From positions 2,477,001 through 2,541,000 of the forward strand of contig CAKNFJ010000001.1 of NCBI GenBank assembly GCA_930633495.1: a stretch of DNA of 64,000 nucleotides, in the 5' to 3' direction. How positions within the stretch are numbered: the first letter of the stretch is position 1; each line of letters starts with the position of its first letter. Source of the stretch: Hyphomicrobiales bacterium. Its GTDB lineage: Bacteria; Pseudomonadota; Alphaproteobacteria; Rhizobiales; Beijerinckiaceae. Made by a program: the position numbers and the translations under genes. Positions 56,084-64,000 of the stretch are shown in pieces. The notes beneath the pieces were generated by a model. That model searched no databases. It was not told the DNA's origin and saw only the letters and a program-made list of their open reading frames with translations.

Positions 56084-56875
56084 GTGCTGCATGCGGTTGC
56101 GCTTCTGCTGCTTCTGCTCTGGAGTCACCTCGCCCTCGCCGCCGATCCCTCCTATCCCGCCCTGACCGGCCGCGTCGTCGACGGCGCGAACCTGCTCGCG
56201 CCCGATGCGCGGCAGCGGATCGAGGACAAGCTCAAGGCGCATGAGGACAAGACCTCCGATCAGGTCGTGGTCGCGACCGTGCCGTCGCTGCAGGACGTCA
56301 CGGTCGAGGATTTCGCCAACGGCCTGTTCCGGCGCTGGAAGCTCGGCGAGAAGGCCAGGAACAACGGCGTCCTGCTGATCGTCGCGCCGAAGGAACGCAA
56401 GGTCCGCATCGAGGTCGGCTATGGTCTCGAAGGCGCGCTGACCGACGCGCTGTCCAAGGTCATTATCACCACCGCGATCGCGCCGAAGTTCAAGACCGGG
56501 GATTTCGCCGGCGGCATCGAGGCGGGCGTCGATGCCATCCTGACCATTCTGGCGGGCGATGCCGAGGAGTGGCAGCGCCGTGCCGAGGTCCGCTCCGACG
56601 AGAGCTCGCTGGGCGAGGACATCGCCGTGATCATCGCGATGGTCTTCATCTTTCTGTTCATCGTCGCCTTCCTGCGCGGCTTGAGCCAGCAGGGCGGCGT
56701 GCGCCGGCACCGCCTGCGCAACGGGCAGTGGGTGACGCTGCCGCAGAGCACGGGCTGGAACACGGGTTCCGGTTCGGGCTGGAGCGGTGGCGGCGGTGGC
56801 GGATGGAGCTCGGGCGGCGGCTTCTCGGGTGGTGGTGGCTCCTCCGGTGGGGGCGGGGCTTCGGGAGACTGGTGA
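56078..56875 (+). CDS. TPM-domain protein with glycine-rich tail (YgcG-like)
   Basis: Protein of 265 residues. A signal peptide (to about AALA at 23) is followed by the TPM domain: GRVVDGANLLAPDARQRIEDKL, SDQVVVATVPSLQ, WKLGEKARNNGVLLIVAPKERKVRIEVGYGLEG. One transmembrane helix (about 188-206) precedes a cytoplasmic tail ending in long Gly/Ser runs. The start lies in a repeat element. It overlaps the next gene by one base (TGATG). Confidence 0.88.
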   Translation: MTVLHAVALLLLLLWSHLALAADPSYPALTGRVVDGANLLAPDARQRIEDKLKAHEDKTSDQVVVATVPSLQDVTVEDFANGLFRRWKLGEKARNNGVLLIVAPKERKVRIEVGYGLEGALTDALSKVIITTAIAPKFKTGDFAGGIEAGVDAILTILAGDAEEWQRRAEVRSDESSLGEDIAVIIAMVFIFLFIVAFLRGLSQQGGVRRHRLRNGQWVTLPQSTGWNTGSGSGWSGGGGGGWSSGGGFSGGGGSSGGGGASGDW

Positions 56876-57480
56876 TGGATGCCGCCGACAGGGACGCGAT
56901 CGCGGAAGCCGTGCGCCGGGCCGAAAGCCGGACCGCCGGAGAGATCGTGGTGGTGATCGAACGCGCCGCCGCAAGCTACCGCAACGTGCCGGTGCTGATG
57001 GCGCTGACGCTTGCGCTGTTCGTGCCGTGGCCGCTGCTGTCGTTCACCGCGATCAGCGCCCAGCGCATCTTCATGATCCAGCTGTTCTGCGCCGTGCTGC
57101 TGCTGGCGGGGCTGCTCTGGCACGGGCGCGGCGGGCGTTTCGTGCCGGGCTTCGTCAAGCGCCGGCGGGCGCATGAGGCGGCGCTGCGCGAATTCACGGC
57201 ACGCGGCCTGACCCGGACCACGGGGCGCACCGGCGTGCTGCTCTACATCGCCTTGCAGGAGCGCTATGCCGAGGTCCTGGCCGATACCGGGATCGACGGC
57301 TTGGTAACCCAGGACACCTGGAGCGGCATCATCGAGCCGCTGCTTGCGGCTGCGCGGGAGGAGAGGCTCACCGAAGGGCTGATCAAGGCGGTCGACAGCG
57401 TGGGCGCCGTGCTCGCGCAGCATGCTCCGCCGGTGCCGGGCGACATCGACGAGCTGTCCAACAACGTCATTCTGCTCTGA
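56875..57480 (+). CDS. Second TPM-domain membrane protein
   Basis: Protein of 201 residues. It starts AEAVRRAESRTAGEIVVVIERAA and continues with two transmembrane helices (about 38-88). The TPM-like part is TGRTGVLLYIALQERYAEVLADTGI. Its start shares one base with the stop of the previous gene (TGATG). The pair forms an operon with lemA. Function is unknown, probably envelope related. Confidence 0.85.
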   Translation: MDAADRDAIAEAVRRAESRTAGEIVVVIERAAASYRNVPVLMALTLALFVPWPLLSFTAISAQRIFMIQLFCAVLLLAGLLWHGRGGRFVPGFVKRRRAHEAALREFTARGLTRTTGRTGVLLYIALQERYAEVLADTGIDGLVTQDTWSGIIEPLLAAAREERLTEGLIKAVDSVGAVLAQHAPPVPGDIDELSNNVILL

Positions 57481-57504
57481 GGCAGGATCTCCGGCAGGCG
57501 GCCT

Positions 57505-58272
57505 TCAGCGCGTTGCCGGGCCTTTGGCGGCGGCCAGGATGGCGCCGGGCATCGTGTAGCCGTGCTTGCCCGGCCGCTCGGCCTGGATGATGACGACATA
57601 GCCGTCGGCTTCCGGCGCCTGCGTCACGTTGAGCGGAGCGGTGAGGGTCGCATCCTTGCCGTCCCAGTCGCCGACACGGACCATGCCGCGCACGACATTG
57701 GCGTAGGTCAGGGTCTTGCCCTGATTCTCGCCGCGCGTGATCGGTACGATCGCCTGATGCGTCGTCGGCAAGACCCAGATTCCGGCGGCCTCCTCGGTCG
57801 CGGTTCCGGTCGGCGAGACCTTGATCTGGAGATTGCCGTTCTCTTCCTTCAATGCCAGCTTCGCGACGAAGCCGGTGGCGGCAAACTGGTTCACCGCCTT
57901 CTCGATCTCGCTTTTCTCCGAGCCGACCGCATGGGAGGCGCCGCTGATGACGACTTGCGGCGTGTAGACCTGCCCGTCGCCGCGGGACTTGGCATACAGC
58001 TTCTGGCGCTTCGCGAAGGAATCCTTGCCGAGCGTGTCCTTCCAGCCGAGATAGTCCCAATAGGTCACGGGCAGCGTCAGCGCGATCAGCTCCGGATTCT
58101 TCGCCAGCTCGACGACGAGCGCATCGGCCGGCGGGCAGGAGGAGCAGCCCTGGCTGGTGAAGAGCTCCACCACGGCCTTCGGCGGCTTCGCGGCCGGTTG
58201 CGCGAGCGCCATCGTCACATCGATGAGGATGGCGGCGACCGTCGCGGCGGAGTGGCGCAGGGCGGGGGACAT
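57505..58272 (-). CDS. DUF1223 thioredoxin-like protein
   Basis: Secreted thioredoxin-fold protein of 255 residues, DUF1223 family. A signal peptide ends near AQPA; VELFTSQGCSSCPPADALV carries a CxxC motif near residue 45. VTYWDYLGWKDTLG and YTPQVVISG are family blocks. A redox role is suggested but unproven. It follows lpxXL on the same strand after 68 bases. Confidence 0.88.
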   Translation of the reverse strand: MSPALRHSAATVAAILIDVTMALAQPAAKPPKAVVELFTSQGCSSCPPADALVVELAKNPELIALTLPVTYWDYLGWKDTLGKDSFAKRQKLYAKSRGDGQVYTPQVVISGASHAVGSEKSEIEKAVNQFAATGFVAKLALKEENGNLQIKVSPTGTATEEAAGIWVLPTTHQAIVPITRGENQGKTLTYANVVRGMVRVGDWDGKDATLTAPLNVTQAPEADGYVVIIQAERPGKHGYTMPGAILAAAKGPATR

Positions 58273-58340
58273 GATCTCGACTTTGAGGGCGATTTATTTT
58301 CCGGAGGTTACCAAAGCCAGCAATCCGTCCGATAGGGAAA

Positions 58341-59321
58341 TCACGTTGCCTTGAAAACGGGCACGGTCGCGCTGGCGTGATCGAAAGCTTCGCGCGCGGC
58401 GGCTGAGATCATGTTGGGCCGCCAGCGGCGATGCATCCAGAGCCATTGCTCGGGGTATTCGCGCACCCAGCCCTCGACGACGGCCGTCATCATCGCCATC
58501 GCGCCCTGCACGTCGATTTCGCCATTGGCGTCGCGCGGCAGGTCGAGCGGCGGCGTCAATTCCAGCCGGAAGCGGTGATTGGGCAGGCGGATGACGCGCA
58601 CGCCATGGACCGGGCATTCGAAGCGCTTGGCGAACTTGCCCATGATCGGATTGGTCAGCGCTGGGCGGCCGAAGAAGGGCACGACGACGCCACGGGTGAA
58701 ATGCTGGTCGATCAGCATGCCAAGATGGCCGCCATTCTCCAGCACGCCCTGCATGGCGAAGGCCGCGCCCTGCTTGGCGGCGGCGAGCCCGCCCATCGCG
58801 CCGGAGCGGATCTCGTGGACGACGGCGGCGATCGCGGGATCGTTGGGCGCCCGGAAGACCGCAGTGGTCTCCAGATCATAGGTCTGCGCGCAGATCGCCG
58901 GCAGTTCCCAGTTGGCGAGATGGGTCGAGAAGATCAGGCCGGGCTTCTCGTCATCCTTGAGCGCGATGAAATGCTCGATGCCCTTCACCTCGACGCGCGA
59001 AGGCCTGTCGGGGTTGTGATAGTCGTAGTCGAAGAGCGCCTTGAGGTTGGCGTATTCGCCGGCGACGCGGCCGAGATTCTCCCAAGCGCCGCGCGCGATG
59101 CGTTTCACCTCCGCCTCGCCCTTCTCGGGAAAGGCGGCGCGGATATTGGCCAGCGCGACGCGGTTGACCGGGATCAGCGGGCTCGCTGTGCGCAACAACC
59201 AGCCGCCCAGATCGCTGGCGCGCTCGGGACCGAGCATGCGCAGGAACGCGAACAGGGTGCGGATCATGCCGATCATCACCGCGGCGCCGGCGCGCGCGGC
59301 GATAGCCTTCAATCGTCTCAA
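58341..59321 (-). CDS. lpxXL: Lipid A VLCFA acyltransferase LpxXL
   Basis: LpxL/HtrB-family acyltransferase of 326 residues. The catalytic H(X)4E is HLANWE in the segment FSTHLANWELPAI; substrate-binding RAPNDP and LIDQH follow. In Rhizobiales the homologue beside acpXL-fabF genes transfers the 27-hydroxy C28 chain to lipid A, and this gene ends that cluster. I start it at TTG 59321 because AGGA lies six bases upstream; an ATG at about 59276 is an alternative. Confidence 0.85.
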   Translation of the reverse strand: MRRLKAIAARAGAAVMIGMIRTLFAFLRMLGPERASDLGGWLLRTASPLIPVNRVALANIRAAFPEKGEAEVKRIARGAWENLGRVAGEYANLKALFDYDYHNPDRPSRVEVKGIEHFIALKDDEKPGLIFSTHLANWELPAICAQTYDLETTAVFRAPNDPAIAAVVHEIRSGAMGGLAAAKQGAAFAMQGVLENGGHLGMLIDQHFTRGVVVPFFGRPALTNPIMGKFAKRFECPVHGVRVIRLPNHRFRLELTPPLDLPRDANGEIDVQGAMAMMTAVVEGWVREYPEQWLWMHRRWRPNMISAAAREAFDHASATVPVFKAT

Positions 59322-59430
59322 GGTCGGTCCTGCCTGAAACGCCCGTGCCGAGAGCAAGACCGGGCCTTGAACGGGCGATCTGGGGCAGGAACGCGCTCGC
59401 GTCAAGTCTTTGACCGGAAACAGGTCCCGA

Positions 59431-60453
59431 TCAGAAGGCGATGACGACCTTTCCGAAGACCTGGCGACCCTCGATCCGGGCGAGGCCCTTCTCGAATTCG
59501 GCGAGCGGGAAGACCGAATCGATCACCGGCTTCATGCCGCCGGCCATCTTCTCCAGCGACTGCGCGATATTCTCGATGCGGCAGCCGAAGGAGCCGGTGA
59601 TCCGATATTGCTGCTGGAAGAGCTGCATCAGGTTGATCGTGGCCGAGGGGCCGGAGGTCGCGCCGCAGGTGACGAGCCGGCCGCCACGCTTCAGGCAGAG
59701 CAGCGAGCCGTTCCAGGTGTCGGCACCGACATGCTCGAAGACGACGTCGACGCCCTTGCGGCCGGTGAGCTTGCGCACCACGCCCTCGAAGCGGTCCTCG
59801 CGGTAATTGATGACGTGGTCGGCGCCGAGTGCCTTGGCTTTGGCGCCCTTCTCGTCGTCGCCGACGGTCGTGTAGACCGTGCAGCCGATCGCCTTGGCCA
59901 TCAGGATCGCGGCCGTGCCGATGCCCGAGCCGCCGGCATGGACGAGCACGGATTCACCGGGCTCCAGCTTCGCATTGTCGAACAGCATGTGCTGGACCGT
60001 GCCGAAGCCGATCGGCGCGCAGGCGGCGTCCTCGAAGGAGACTCCCTTCGGCGCCTTGATGGTGAGGCGCGCCGGGCGGTTGAGCAATTCGCGGGCGAAG
60101 CCGTCGATATGGAAGCCCATGATCCCGGCGACGTTCTCGCAGAGATTGTCGCGGCCCTCGCGGCAGGCCTTGCACTGGCCGCAGGTATCGGCGCCATAGG
60201 CCGTGACGACATCGCCCGGCGCGAAGCCGGTCACGCCCTCGCCGACGCAGACGATCTCGCCGGCCGCCTCGACACCCGCCGCCTGCGGCATCTTGCGTTT
60301 GGCGAAGGCCATGCCGCGGAAGCCCCAGAGGTCGAGATAGTTGAGCCCGACCGCCTTGATGCGGATCTGCACCTCGCCCGGAGCGGGCGGCGGCGGCGGC
60401 TCGATTTCCTCGAGACGGAGGTCACGGTCGCCATGGAGCTGGAGGGAACGCAT
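59431..60453 (-). CDS. Zinc-binding dehydrogenase of the VLCFA cluster (adh2XL-like)
   Basis: Medium-chain dehydrogenase of 340 residues. A structural zinc lobe with four cysteines (CGQCKACREGRDNLC) is present. VHAGGSGIGTAAILMAKAIG is the cofactor motif and VVFEHVGADTW follows. It lies between the toxin-antitoxin pair and lpxXL. In Rhizobium the adh2XL gene holds this position and is thought to help make the C28 chain. The role of the enzyme is inferred from location. Confidence 0.88.
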   Translation of the reverse strand: MRSLQLHGDRDLRLEEIEPPPPPAPGEVQIRIKAVGLNYLDLWGFRGMAFAKRKMPQAAGVEAAGEIVCVGEGVTGFAPGDVVTAYGADTCGQCKACREGRDNLCENVAGIMGFHIDGFARELLNRPARLTIKAPKGVSFEDAACAPIGFGTVQHMLFDNAKLEPGESVLVHAGGSGIGTAAILMAKAIGCTVYTTVGDDEKGAKAKALGADHVINYREDRFEGVVRKLTGRKGVDVVFEHVGADTWNGSLLCLKRGGRLVTCGATSGPSATINLMQLFQQQYRITGSFGCRIENIAQSLEKMAGGMKPVIDSVFPLAEFEKGLARIEGRQVFGKVVIAF

Positions 60454-60469
60454 GAGGGTTCGGAGTCTT

Positions 60470-60754
60470 TCAGAGCTGGTCCGGCCATTGCCGGGAGGTA
60501 TGGATCACGGCGAGGATTTCGACGCGGCTATCGCGGACGCGGTAAGGCAGGATGTAGTTCGTGCCGGAGACCACGAGTTCGCGCGTTGCCTCGACCCGGC
60601 CCGGTCGGCCTATGGCAGGATGATCGGCGAGCACCTTGGCTGAAAGCCGGAGCTTTCGGGCCAGGGAAAGCGCTGCGGCCGGATTGAAATCAGCGATATG
60701 ATGGCCGATCTCGCGTAAGTCGTCTTTGGCGCGAGGCGTCCAGATCAGTTTCAT
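60470..60754 (-). CDS. RelE/ParE-family toxin inside the VLCFA cluster
   Basis: Toxin of 94 residues: WTPRAKDDLREIGHHIADFNPAAAL, LSAKVLADHPAIGRPGRVEATREL (from DHPAIGRPGR), and EILAVIHTSRQWP. This is the standard ParE/RelE pattern. Coupled to the antitoxin by an ATGA overlap. It ends 16 bases before the dehydrogenase gene. Confidence 0.9.
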   Translation of the reverse strand: MKLIWTPRAKDDLREIGHHIADFNPAAALSLARKLRLSAKVLADHPAIGRPGRVEATRELVVSGTNYILPYRVRDSRVEILAVIHTSRQWPDQL

Positions 60755-61002
60755 CGAGCGGCATCAATCCGCGCTTGCAGTTCCGCCTCAATGGCGTCCA
60801 ACTCCTCCTCGGTCGCAAACTCACCACGATCGGCTTGGGCGATGCCTTCCTTGATCTTGGCGATCTGCCAAGCATTCAGTTCGACATAGTCCTGGATCGC
60901 TTTCGCCGCGATCCAGTTGCGCGAGCGGTCGGTGTCGGCGGCCAGCGCGTCGAGCTTGGCCAGCATCTCGTCGTCGAGGCGGATGGTGAAGGCTGCCGTC
61001 AT
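60751..61002 (-). CDS. Ribbon-helix-helix antitoxin inside the VLCFA cluster
   Basis: CopG/RHH antitoxin of 83 residues. The N-terminal AAFTIRLDDEMLAKLDALAADTDRSRNWIAAKAI contains the RHH (FTIRLDDEML, then SRNWIAAKAI). The helical acidic C-terminus should mask the toxin. An operator palindrome begins four bases before its start. Confidence 0.9.
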   Translation of the reverse strand: MTAAFTIRLDDEMLAKLDALAADTDRSRNWIAAKAIQDYVELNAWQIAKIKEGIAQADRGEFATEEELDAIEAELQARIDAAR

Positions 61003-61005
61003 GTC

Positions 61006-61030
61006 GGTTCACTCCGGTTCGAAGTGAACC
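61006..61030. promoter_or_regulatory. Operator palindrome of the second toxin-antitoxin pair
   Basis: GGTTCACT (61006-61013) and AGTGAACC (61023-61030) are perfect 8-bp arms with a 9-base spacer, just before the antitoxin. It implies a promoter inside the VLCFA cluster that is repressed by the antitoxin. Confidence 0.7.
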
Positions 61031-61057
61031 ATATCACGGACGACCGCCCCGGTCGAT

Positions 61058-61804
61058 TCAGCGATGCACGCCGAGCTGGGCGGTCAGGCCGCCATCGATC
61101 GGCAGCACGGTGCCGCTGATATAGGCGGCGGGCTCGCTCATCAGGAAGGCGGCGAGTCCGGCGACCTCGTCGGGCTTGGCGAAGCGGCCGGCTGGGATCT
61201 GTGCTTGCATCTTGTCGCGATAGGCGGCGTAGGGCGCCATCATGTCCGTGTCGACGAAGCCCGGCGCGATCACGTTGACGGTGACGCCGCGCTTTCCGGT
61301 CTCGACCGCCAGCGTCTTTGCGTAGGAGATCAGCGCGCCCTTGGAGGCGGCATAGGCAGCGTTGCCGGGGTTGCCGCGCAGAGCCGCGACGGAGCCGATC
61401 GCGACAATGCGGCCGGCGCGAGCGCGGATCATGTTGCGCATCAGGCTCTTGGCGAGGCGGGTGAAGGCCCAGAAATTGACCTGCATCGCCGCTTCGGCCT
61501 TGTCCTGCGCCATCATCGCGGCCAGCGAATCATAGGGTTGGCCGGCATTGTGGACGAGACCGAAATAGGTTTCGTCCTCGCGCGCTTCGCAGAAGGCGTC
61601 GAGCGTCTCCTTGTCGGACAGATCCAGCGGCAGCGCCGTGACCGCGCGGCCGGGGTGGGCCGCCGCGATCTCCGCTGCCAGCGCCTTCGCCTGTTCGGCG
61701 GAGGAGCGGAAGGTGAAATCGACATCGTGGCCGGCCGCTGCCAGCGCGCGAACGATGGCCGCGCCGACGCCCTTGGCGCCGCCGGTGACGAGAACCCTGG
61801 TCAT
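61058..61804 (-). CDS. 3-oxoacyl-ACP reductase (FabG-like SDR) of the VLCFA cluster
   Basis: SDR of 248 residues. VLVTGGAKGVGAAIV is the cofactor motif, HNAGQPYDS follows, Ser in AIGSVAALRG, and YAASKGAL carries catalytic Tyr and Lys. The end GTVLPIDGGL is FabG-like. Its start overlaps the fabF1 stop (ATGA). It likely reduces 3-oxoacyl-AcpXL in long-chain elongation. Confidence 0.88.
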   Translation of the reverse strand: MTRVLVTGGAKGVGAAIVRALAAAGHDVDFTFRSSAEQAKALAAEIAAAHPGRAVTALPLDLSDKETLDAFCEAREDETYFGLVHNAGQPYDSLAAMMAQDKAEAAMQVNFWAFTRLAKSLMRNMIRARAGRIVAIGSVAALRGNPGNAAYAASKGALISYAKTLAVETGKRGVTVNVIAPGFVDTDMMAPYAAYRDKMQAQIPAGRFAKPDEVAGLAAFLMSEPAAYISGTVLPIDGGLTAQLGVHR

Positions 61805-63081
61805 GCCGCCTCCGGAGGAGCCGTCAGCACGAGGCAGGTATTCTGGCCGCCGAAGCCGAAGGAGTTGGAGAGAACCGTCCTCACCTTCGCCTTGCGCGCC
61901 GCGTTGGGCACGACGTCGATGGCGATGGCGGGGTCGGGGTTCGCATAGTTGATCGTCGGCGGGATCGTGCCGTTGGCGATGGTGAGGAAGGAGATCACCG
62001 CCTCGACCGCGCCGGCCGCCGTCAGCGTGTGCCCGATCATCGACTTGTTCGAGGAGATCGGCAGCTTCGCCATGCGCTCGCCGAAGACGGCGGCGCAGCT
62101 CATCGCCTCCATCTTGTCGTTCTCGGGCGTCGAGGTGCCGTGGGCGTTGATGTAGTCGACATCGTCGGGCGTCAGCCCGGCATCGGCGAGCGCGTCCTGC
62201 ATGGCGAGGATGGCGGGCTTGCCGTCCGGACTCGAGCGGGTGCGGTGGAAGCCGTCGCCGCGCTCGCCGCAGCCGGCGACGATGCCGAGGATCGTGGCGC
62301 CGCGCTTGAGCGCATGGTCGTAATCCTCCAGCACCAAGGCGCCCGCGCCTTCGCCCATGACGAAGCCGTCGCGATTCTTCGAGAACGGCTTGGCCGCGCC
62401 TTCCGGCGGATCGTTCTGGGTCGACAGCGCCGAGAGCAGCGAGAAGCGGATCAGCGCCTCGGCATGGATCGAGCCGTCCGTGCCGATGCACAAGGCTGCC
62501 TGCGTATCGCCGCGGCGGATGGCCTCGACGCCCATCTGGATCGCGGTCGCGCCGGAGGAGCAGGCGGTCGAGAGTGAGATCGGCGAGCCCTTGGTACCGA
62601 AACGGTCGGCGATATGGTCGGCGACGCCGCCGAACACGAAGAGCTCGTGCATTGCCCGGAATTTGCCGGTGGCGGCGGTGCGCAGCAGGCCGTCGTAATC
62701 CGCTTCGCCAGAGGTGGCCTGGGCCATCTCCTGTTTCTGCGGCCATTCCATCTCGACGGGCGGCACCGCCATGAACAGCTCGCCCGGGAAATCGCCGGCC
62801 GCGCCGATGCCGCTCTGGCTCACGGCTTCCTCGGCCGCCAGCGTGGCGAGCTTCTCGGAGAGCTGCGGGGCGGTGAAGGGACCGTCGAACAGGAAATCGA
62901 CCGTGCCGCCGATGCTGGTCTTCAGCCCCTCGGTCGGAAAGCGATCGATGCGGTGGATACCCGATTTGCCGGCCGTCAGGGCCTGCCAGTTGGTCTCCTT
63001 GCCCTGGCCGAGCGAGGTGACGACGCCGAGGCCGGTGACGGCGACGAGCGGGCGGCCCTTGGCATCACGATGCGTGGTCAT
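61801..63081 (-). CDS. 3-oxoacyl-ACP synthase FabF1XL
   Basis: Condensing enzyme of 426 residues with the complete KAS II triad: Cys174 in STACSSG, His314 in INAHGTSTP and His351 in MIGHTLTAAG. The final NSFGFGGQNTCLV is typical. It is the active synthase of a pair with the upstream degenerate FabF2. It should elongate acyl chains on AcpXL for lipid A. Gap to fabF2 is 12 bases; overlap with fabG is four. Confidence 0.9.
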   Translation of the reverse strand: MTTHRDAKGRPLVAVTGLGVVTSLGQGKETNWQALTAGKSGIHRIDRFPTEGLKTSIGGTVDFLFDGPFTAPQLSEKLATLAAEEAVSQSGIGAAGDFPGELFMAVPPVEMEWPQKQEMAQATSGEADYDGLLRTAATGKFRAMHELFVFGGVADHIADRFGTKGSPISLSTACSSGATAIQMGVEAIRRGDTQAALCIGTDGSIHAEALIRFSLLSALSTQNDPPEGAAKPFSKNRDGFVMGEGAGALVLEDYDHALKRGATILGIVAGCGERGDGFHRTRSSPDGKPAILAMQDALADAGLTPDDVDYINAHGTSTPENDKMEAMSCAAVFGERMAKLPISSNKSMIGHTLTAAGAVEAVISFLTIANGTIPPTINYANPDPAIAIDVVPNAARKAKVRTVLSNSFGFGGQNTCLVLTAPPEAA

Positions 63082-63093
63082 GGCTTCAACCTC

Positions 63094-64000
63094 TCAGGCT
63101 TGAACCAGATGCGCGGCGCCCTCGCCGCGCCAGTGGCCGGCGCCGGTGACGAGCGCTTCCTTGGCCTGCCCGGCCGACACGGCGATCGCGGCCAGCGCCA
63201 CCGAGACTGGGAAGGCCGCCTCGACGCCATGGCCGACGAGATCGCCGGTGGCGATGCGCTTGGCCGCAGGGGCGGCAGCCTTTAGCGCGGCCGCTTCCTC
63301 GGCCGTGATGCCGGCGCAGCCGGTGGCGGCGGAGATGGCGAGGCTGTTGGCGCCCAGGGCGCCGAAGCCGCCGATCAGCTGCTTCAGGGCGGATTCGACG
63401 GTGCCCGGCGCGCGGCGGCTGCGGGCCGCGCCGGCATGGCTCAGCTTGGCATAGACCTTGGCGCCGCGCGCCGCGGCGCGCTCGGCCGATTCCAGCACGA
63501 GGAAGGCGCCGGCGCTGCCGGTGATCAGCCCCGGTGCATCCTCGCGCGCGAAAACCGGCGCGAAGCTGTCGCGGCGCAGATAGCCGCCGAGTTCGAAGAG
63601 CAGCAGCATGTCGCGGCGCTCGGCATTATAGGCGCCGCCCACGAGCATCAGCTCGGATTGGCCGGAAGCGATGCGGGCATGGGCCGTGCGGATCGCGTCG
63701 ACGCCGGCCTGCTCCTCGCCCATGAAGGTGCGCGAGGGGCCGGTGACGCCATGGACGATGGCAATGTTGCCGGCGAGCAGGTTGGAGAGCTGGGCGAGGA
63801 AGAGCGTGGGGCGCAGGTCGCCCATCAGGCGCTCGTTGAGGAAGGTGCCCGGCTCGTTGGCGCCGCGCAGGCCTTCGAGGATTGCCGCATCGACGGCATG
63901 GTCGCGCTCGCCGCCGCCGGCCGCGACGATGACCTGCAGGGCGCTCTTCGCCTCGGCGTCGTCCTTCAGCCCGGCGGAATCGAGGGCAAGCCCTGCGGCG
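63094..64000 (-). CDS. Degenerate 3-oxoacyl-ACP synthase FabF2XL (partial)
   Basis: The frame is open to the right edge, so the 5' end lies outside. The visible 301 codons are a KAS-fold protein but with no nucleophile: the expected active-site Cys region reads HGVTGPSRTFMGEEQAG. The first histidine motif reads ISAATGCAG, while the GDLVGHGVE end keeps one His. This resembles chain-length-factor subunits. It probably partners FabF1XL. Next upstream genes (expected acpXL, fabZ) are out of the window. Confidence 0.85.
   Translation of the reverse strand, partial: AAGLALDSAGLKDDAEAKSALQVIVAAGGGERDHAVDAAILEGLRGANEPGTFLNERLMGDLRPTLFLAQLSNLLAGNIAIVHGVTGPSRTFMGEEQAGVDAIRTAHARIASGQSELMLVGGAYNAERRDMLLLFELGGYLRRDSFAPVFAREDAPGLITGSAGAFLVLESAERAAARGAKVYAKLSHAGAARSRRAPGTVESALKQLIGGFGALGANSLAISAATGCAGITAEEAAALKAAAPAAKRIATGDLVGHGVEAAFPVSVALAAIAVSAGQAKEALVTGAGHWRGEGAAHLVQA

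Noticed and set aside
61014..61025. GGTTCGA motif resembling a tRNA T loop
   Set aside because: No acceptor or anticodon arms fit; it is the spacer of the toxin-antitoxin operator palindrome.

Overview
This window is a dense, GC-rich bacterial chromosome segment from an alphaproteobacterium of the Rhizobiales (Hyphomicrobiales). The gene order ppsR | hemE-hemJ-rho-mnmE-mnmG-rsmG-parA-parB is the classic alphaproteobacterial origin/partition neighbourhood. The CtrA-type boxes, the very large NAD-glutamate dehydrogenase, the IalB and DUF2794 proteins, and a very-long-chain fatty acid (VLCFA) lipid A cluster narrow it to Rhizobiales. A Bosea-like organism is my best guess, but I cannot prove the genus from the sequence. 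No tRNA, rRNA, insertion sequence, prophage or CRISPR array was seen.

Region 1 (1-15.2 kb) is the origin side. maf and ppsR run leftward and hemE, hemJ, rho, mnmE, mnmG, rsmG, parA and parB run rightward. The roughly 400 bp between ppsR and hemE carry DnaA-box-like sequences, a near-perfect parS, a perfect TTAA-N7-TTAA CtrA box and an AT-rich end with an inverted repeat, so this is the likely oriC. A perfect 16-bp parS lies inside rsmG, next to the parAB genes whose ParB should bind it. leuS-lptE-holA converge on parB.

Region 2 (15.2-29 kb) holds housekeeping and envelope genes: a YggS protein, an L,D-transpeptidase, a CenR-like response regulator next to a cyclic-nucleotide-binding protein, EamA, exonuclease III, LolA, FtsK (with an upstream CtrA box), the glnK-amtB nitrogen operon (with a sigma-54-like promoter), TesB and a UbiH-type hydroxylase. 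A ParE/ribbon-helix-helix toxin-antitoxin pair follows.

Region 3 (29-50 kb) has the 1611-residue glutamate dehydrogenase, a peroxidase-like protein, a candidate structured small RNA with its own terminator (35.2-35.35 kb), DUF2794, a GNAT acetyltransferase and YbhL with a coupled upstream mini-ORF. It continues with the ybbA-ybbP exporter divergent from tesA, a Tas-type aldo-keto reductase, thpR-phhB, an RluA-type synthase, ftsY-ispZ, a RES/Xre toxin-antitoxin pair and two metabolic dehydrogenases.

Region 4 (50-64 kb) has ialB, rlmN, ggt, lemA with two TPM-domain genes, and DUF1223. It ends in the leftward VLCFA cluster fabF2-fabF1-fabG-[toxin-antitoxin]-adh-lpxXL, which should make and attach the long acyl chain of rhizobial lipid A. 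A second ParE/ribbon-helix-helix pair is lodged inside that cluster. The fabF2 gene runs off the right edge.

At least ten intergenic imperfect palindromes with related ends (GTCAT...ATGAC) are scattered between gene ends, and one supplies a start codon.
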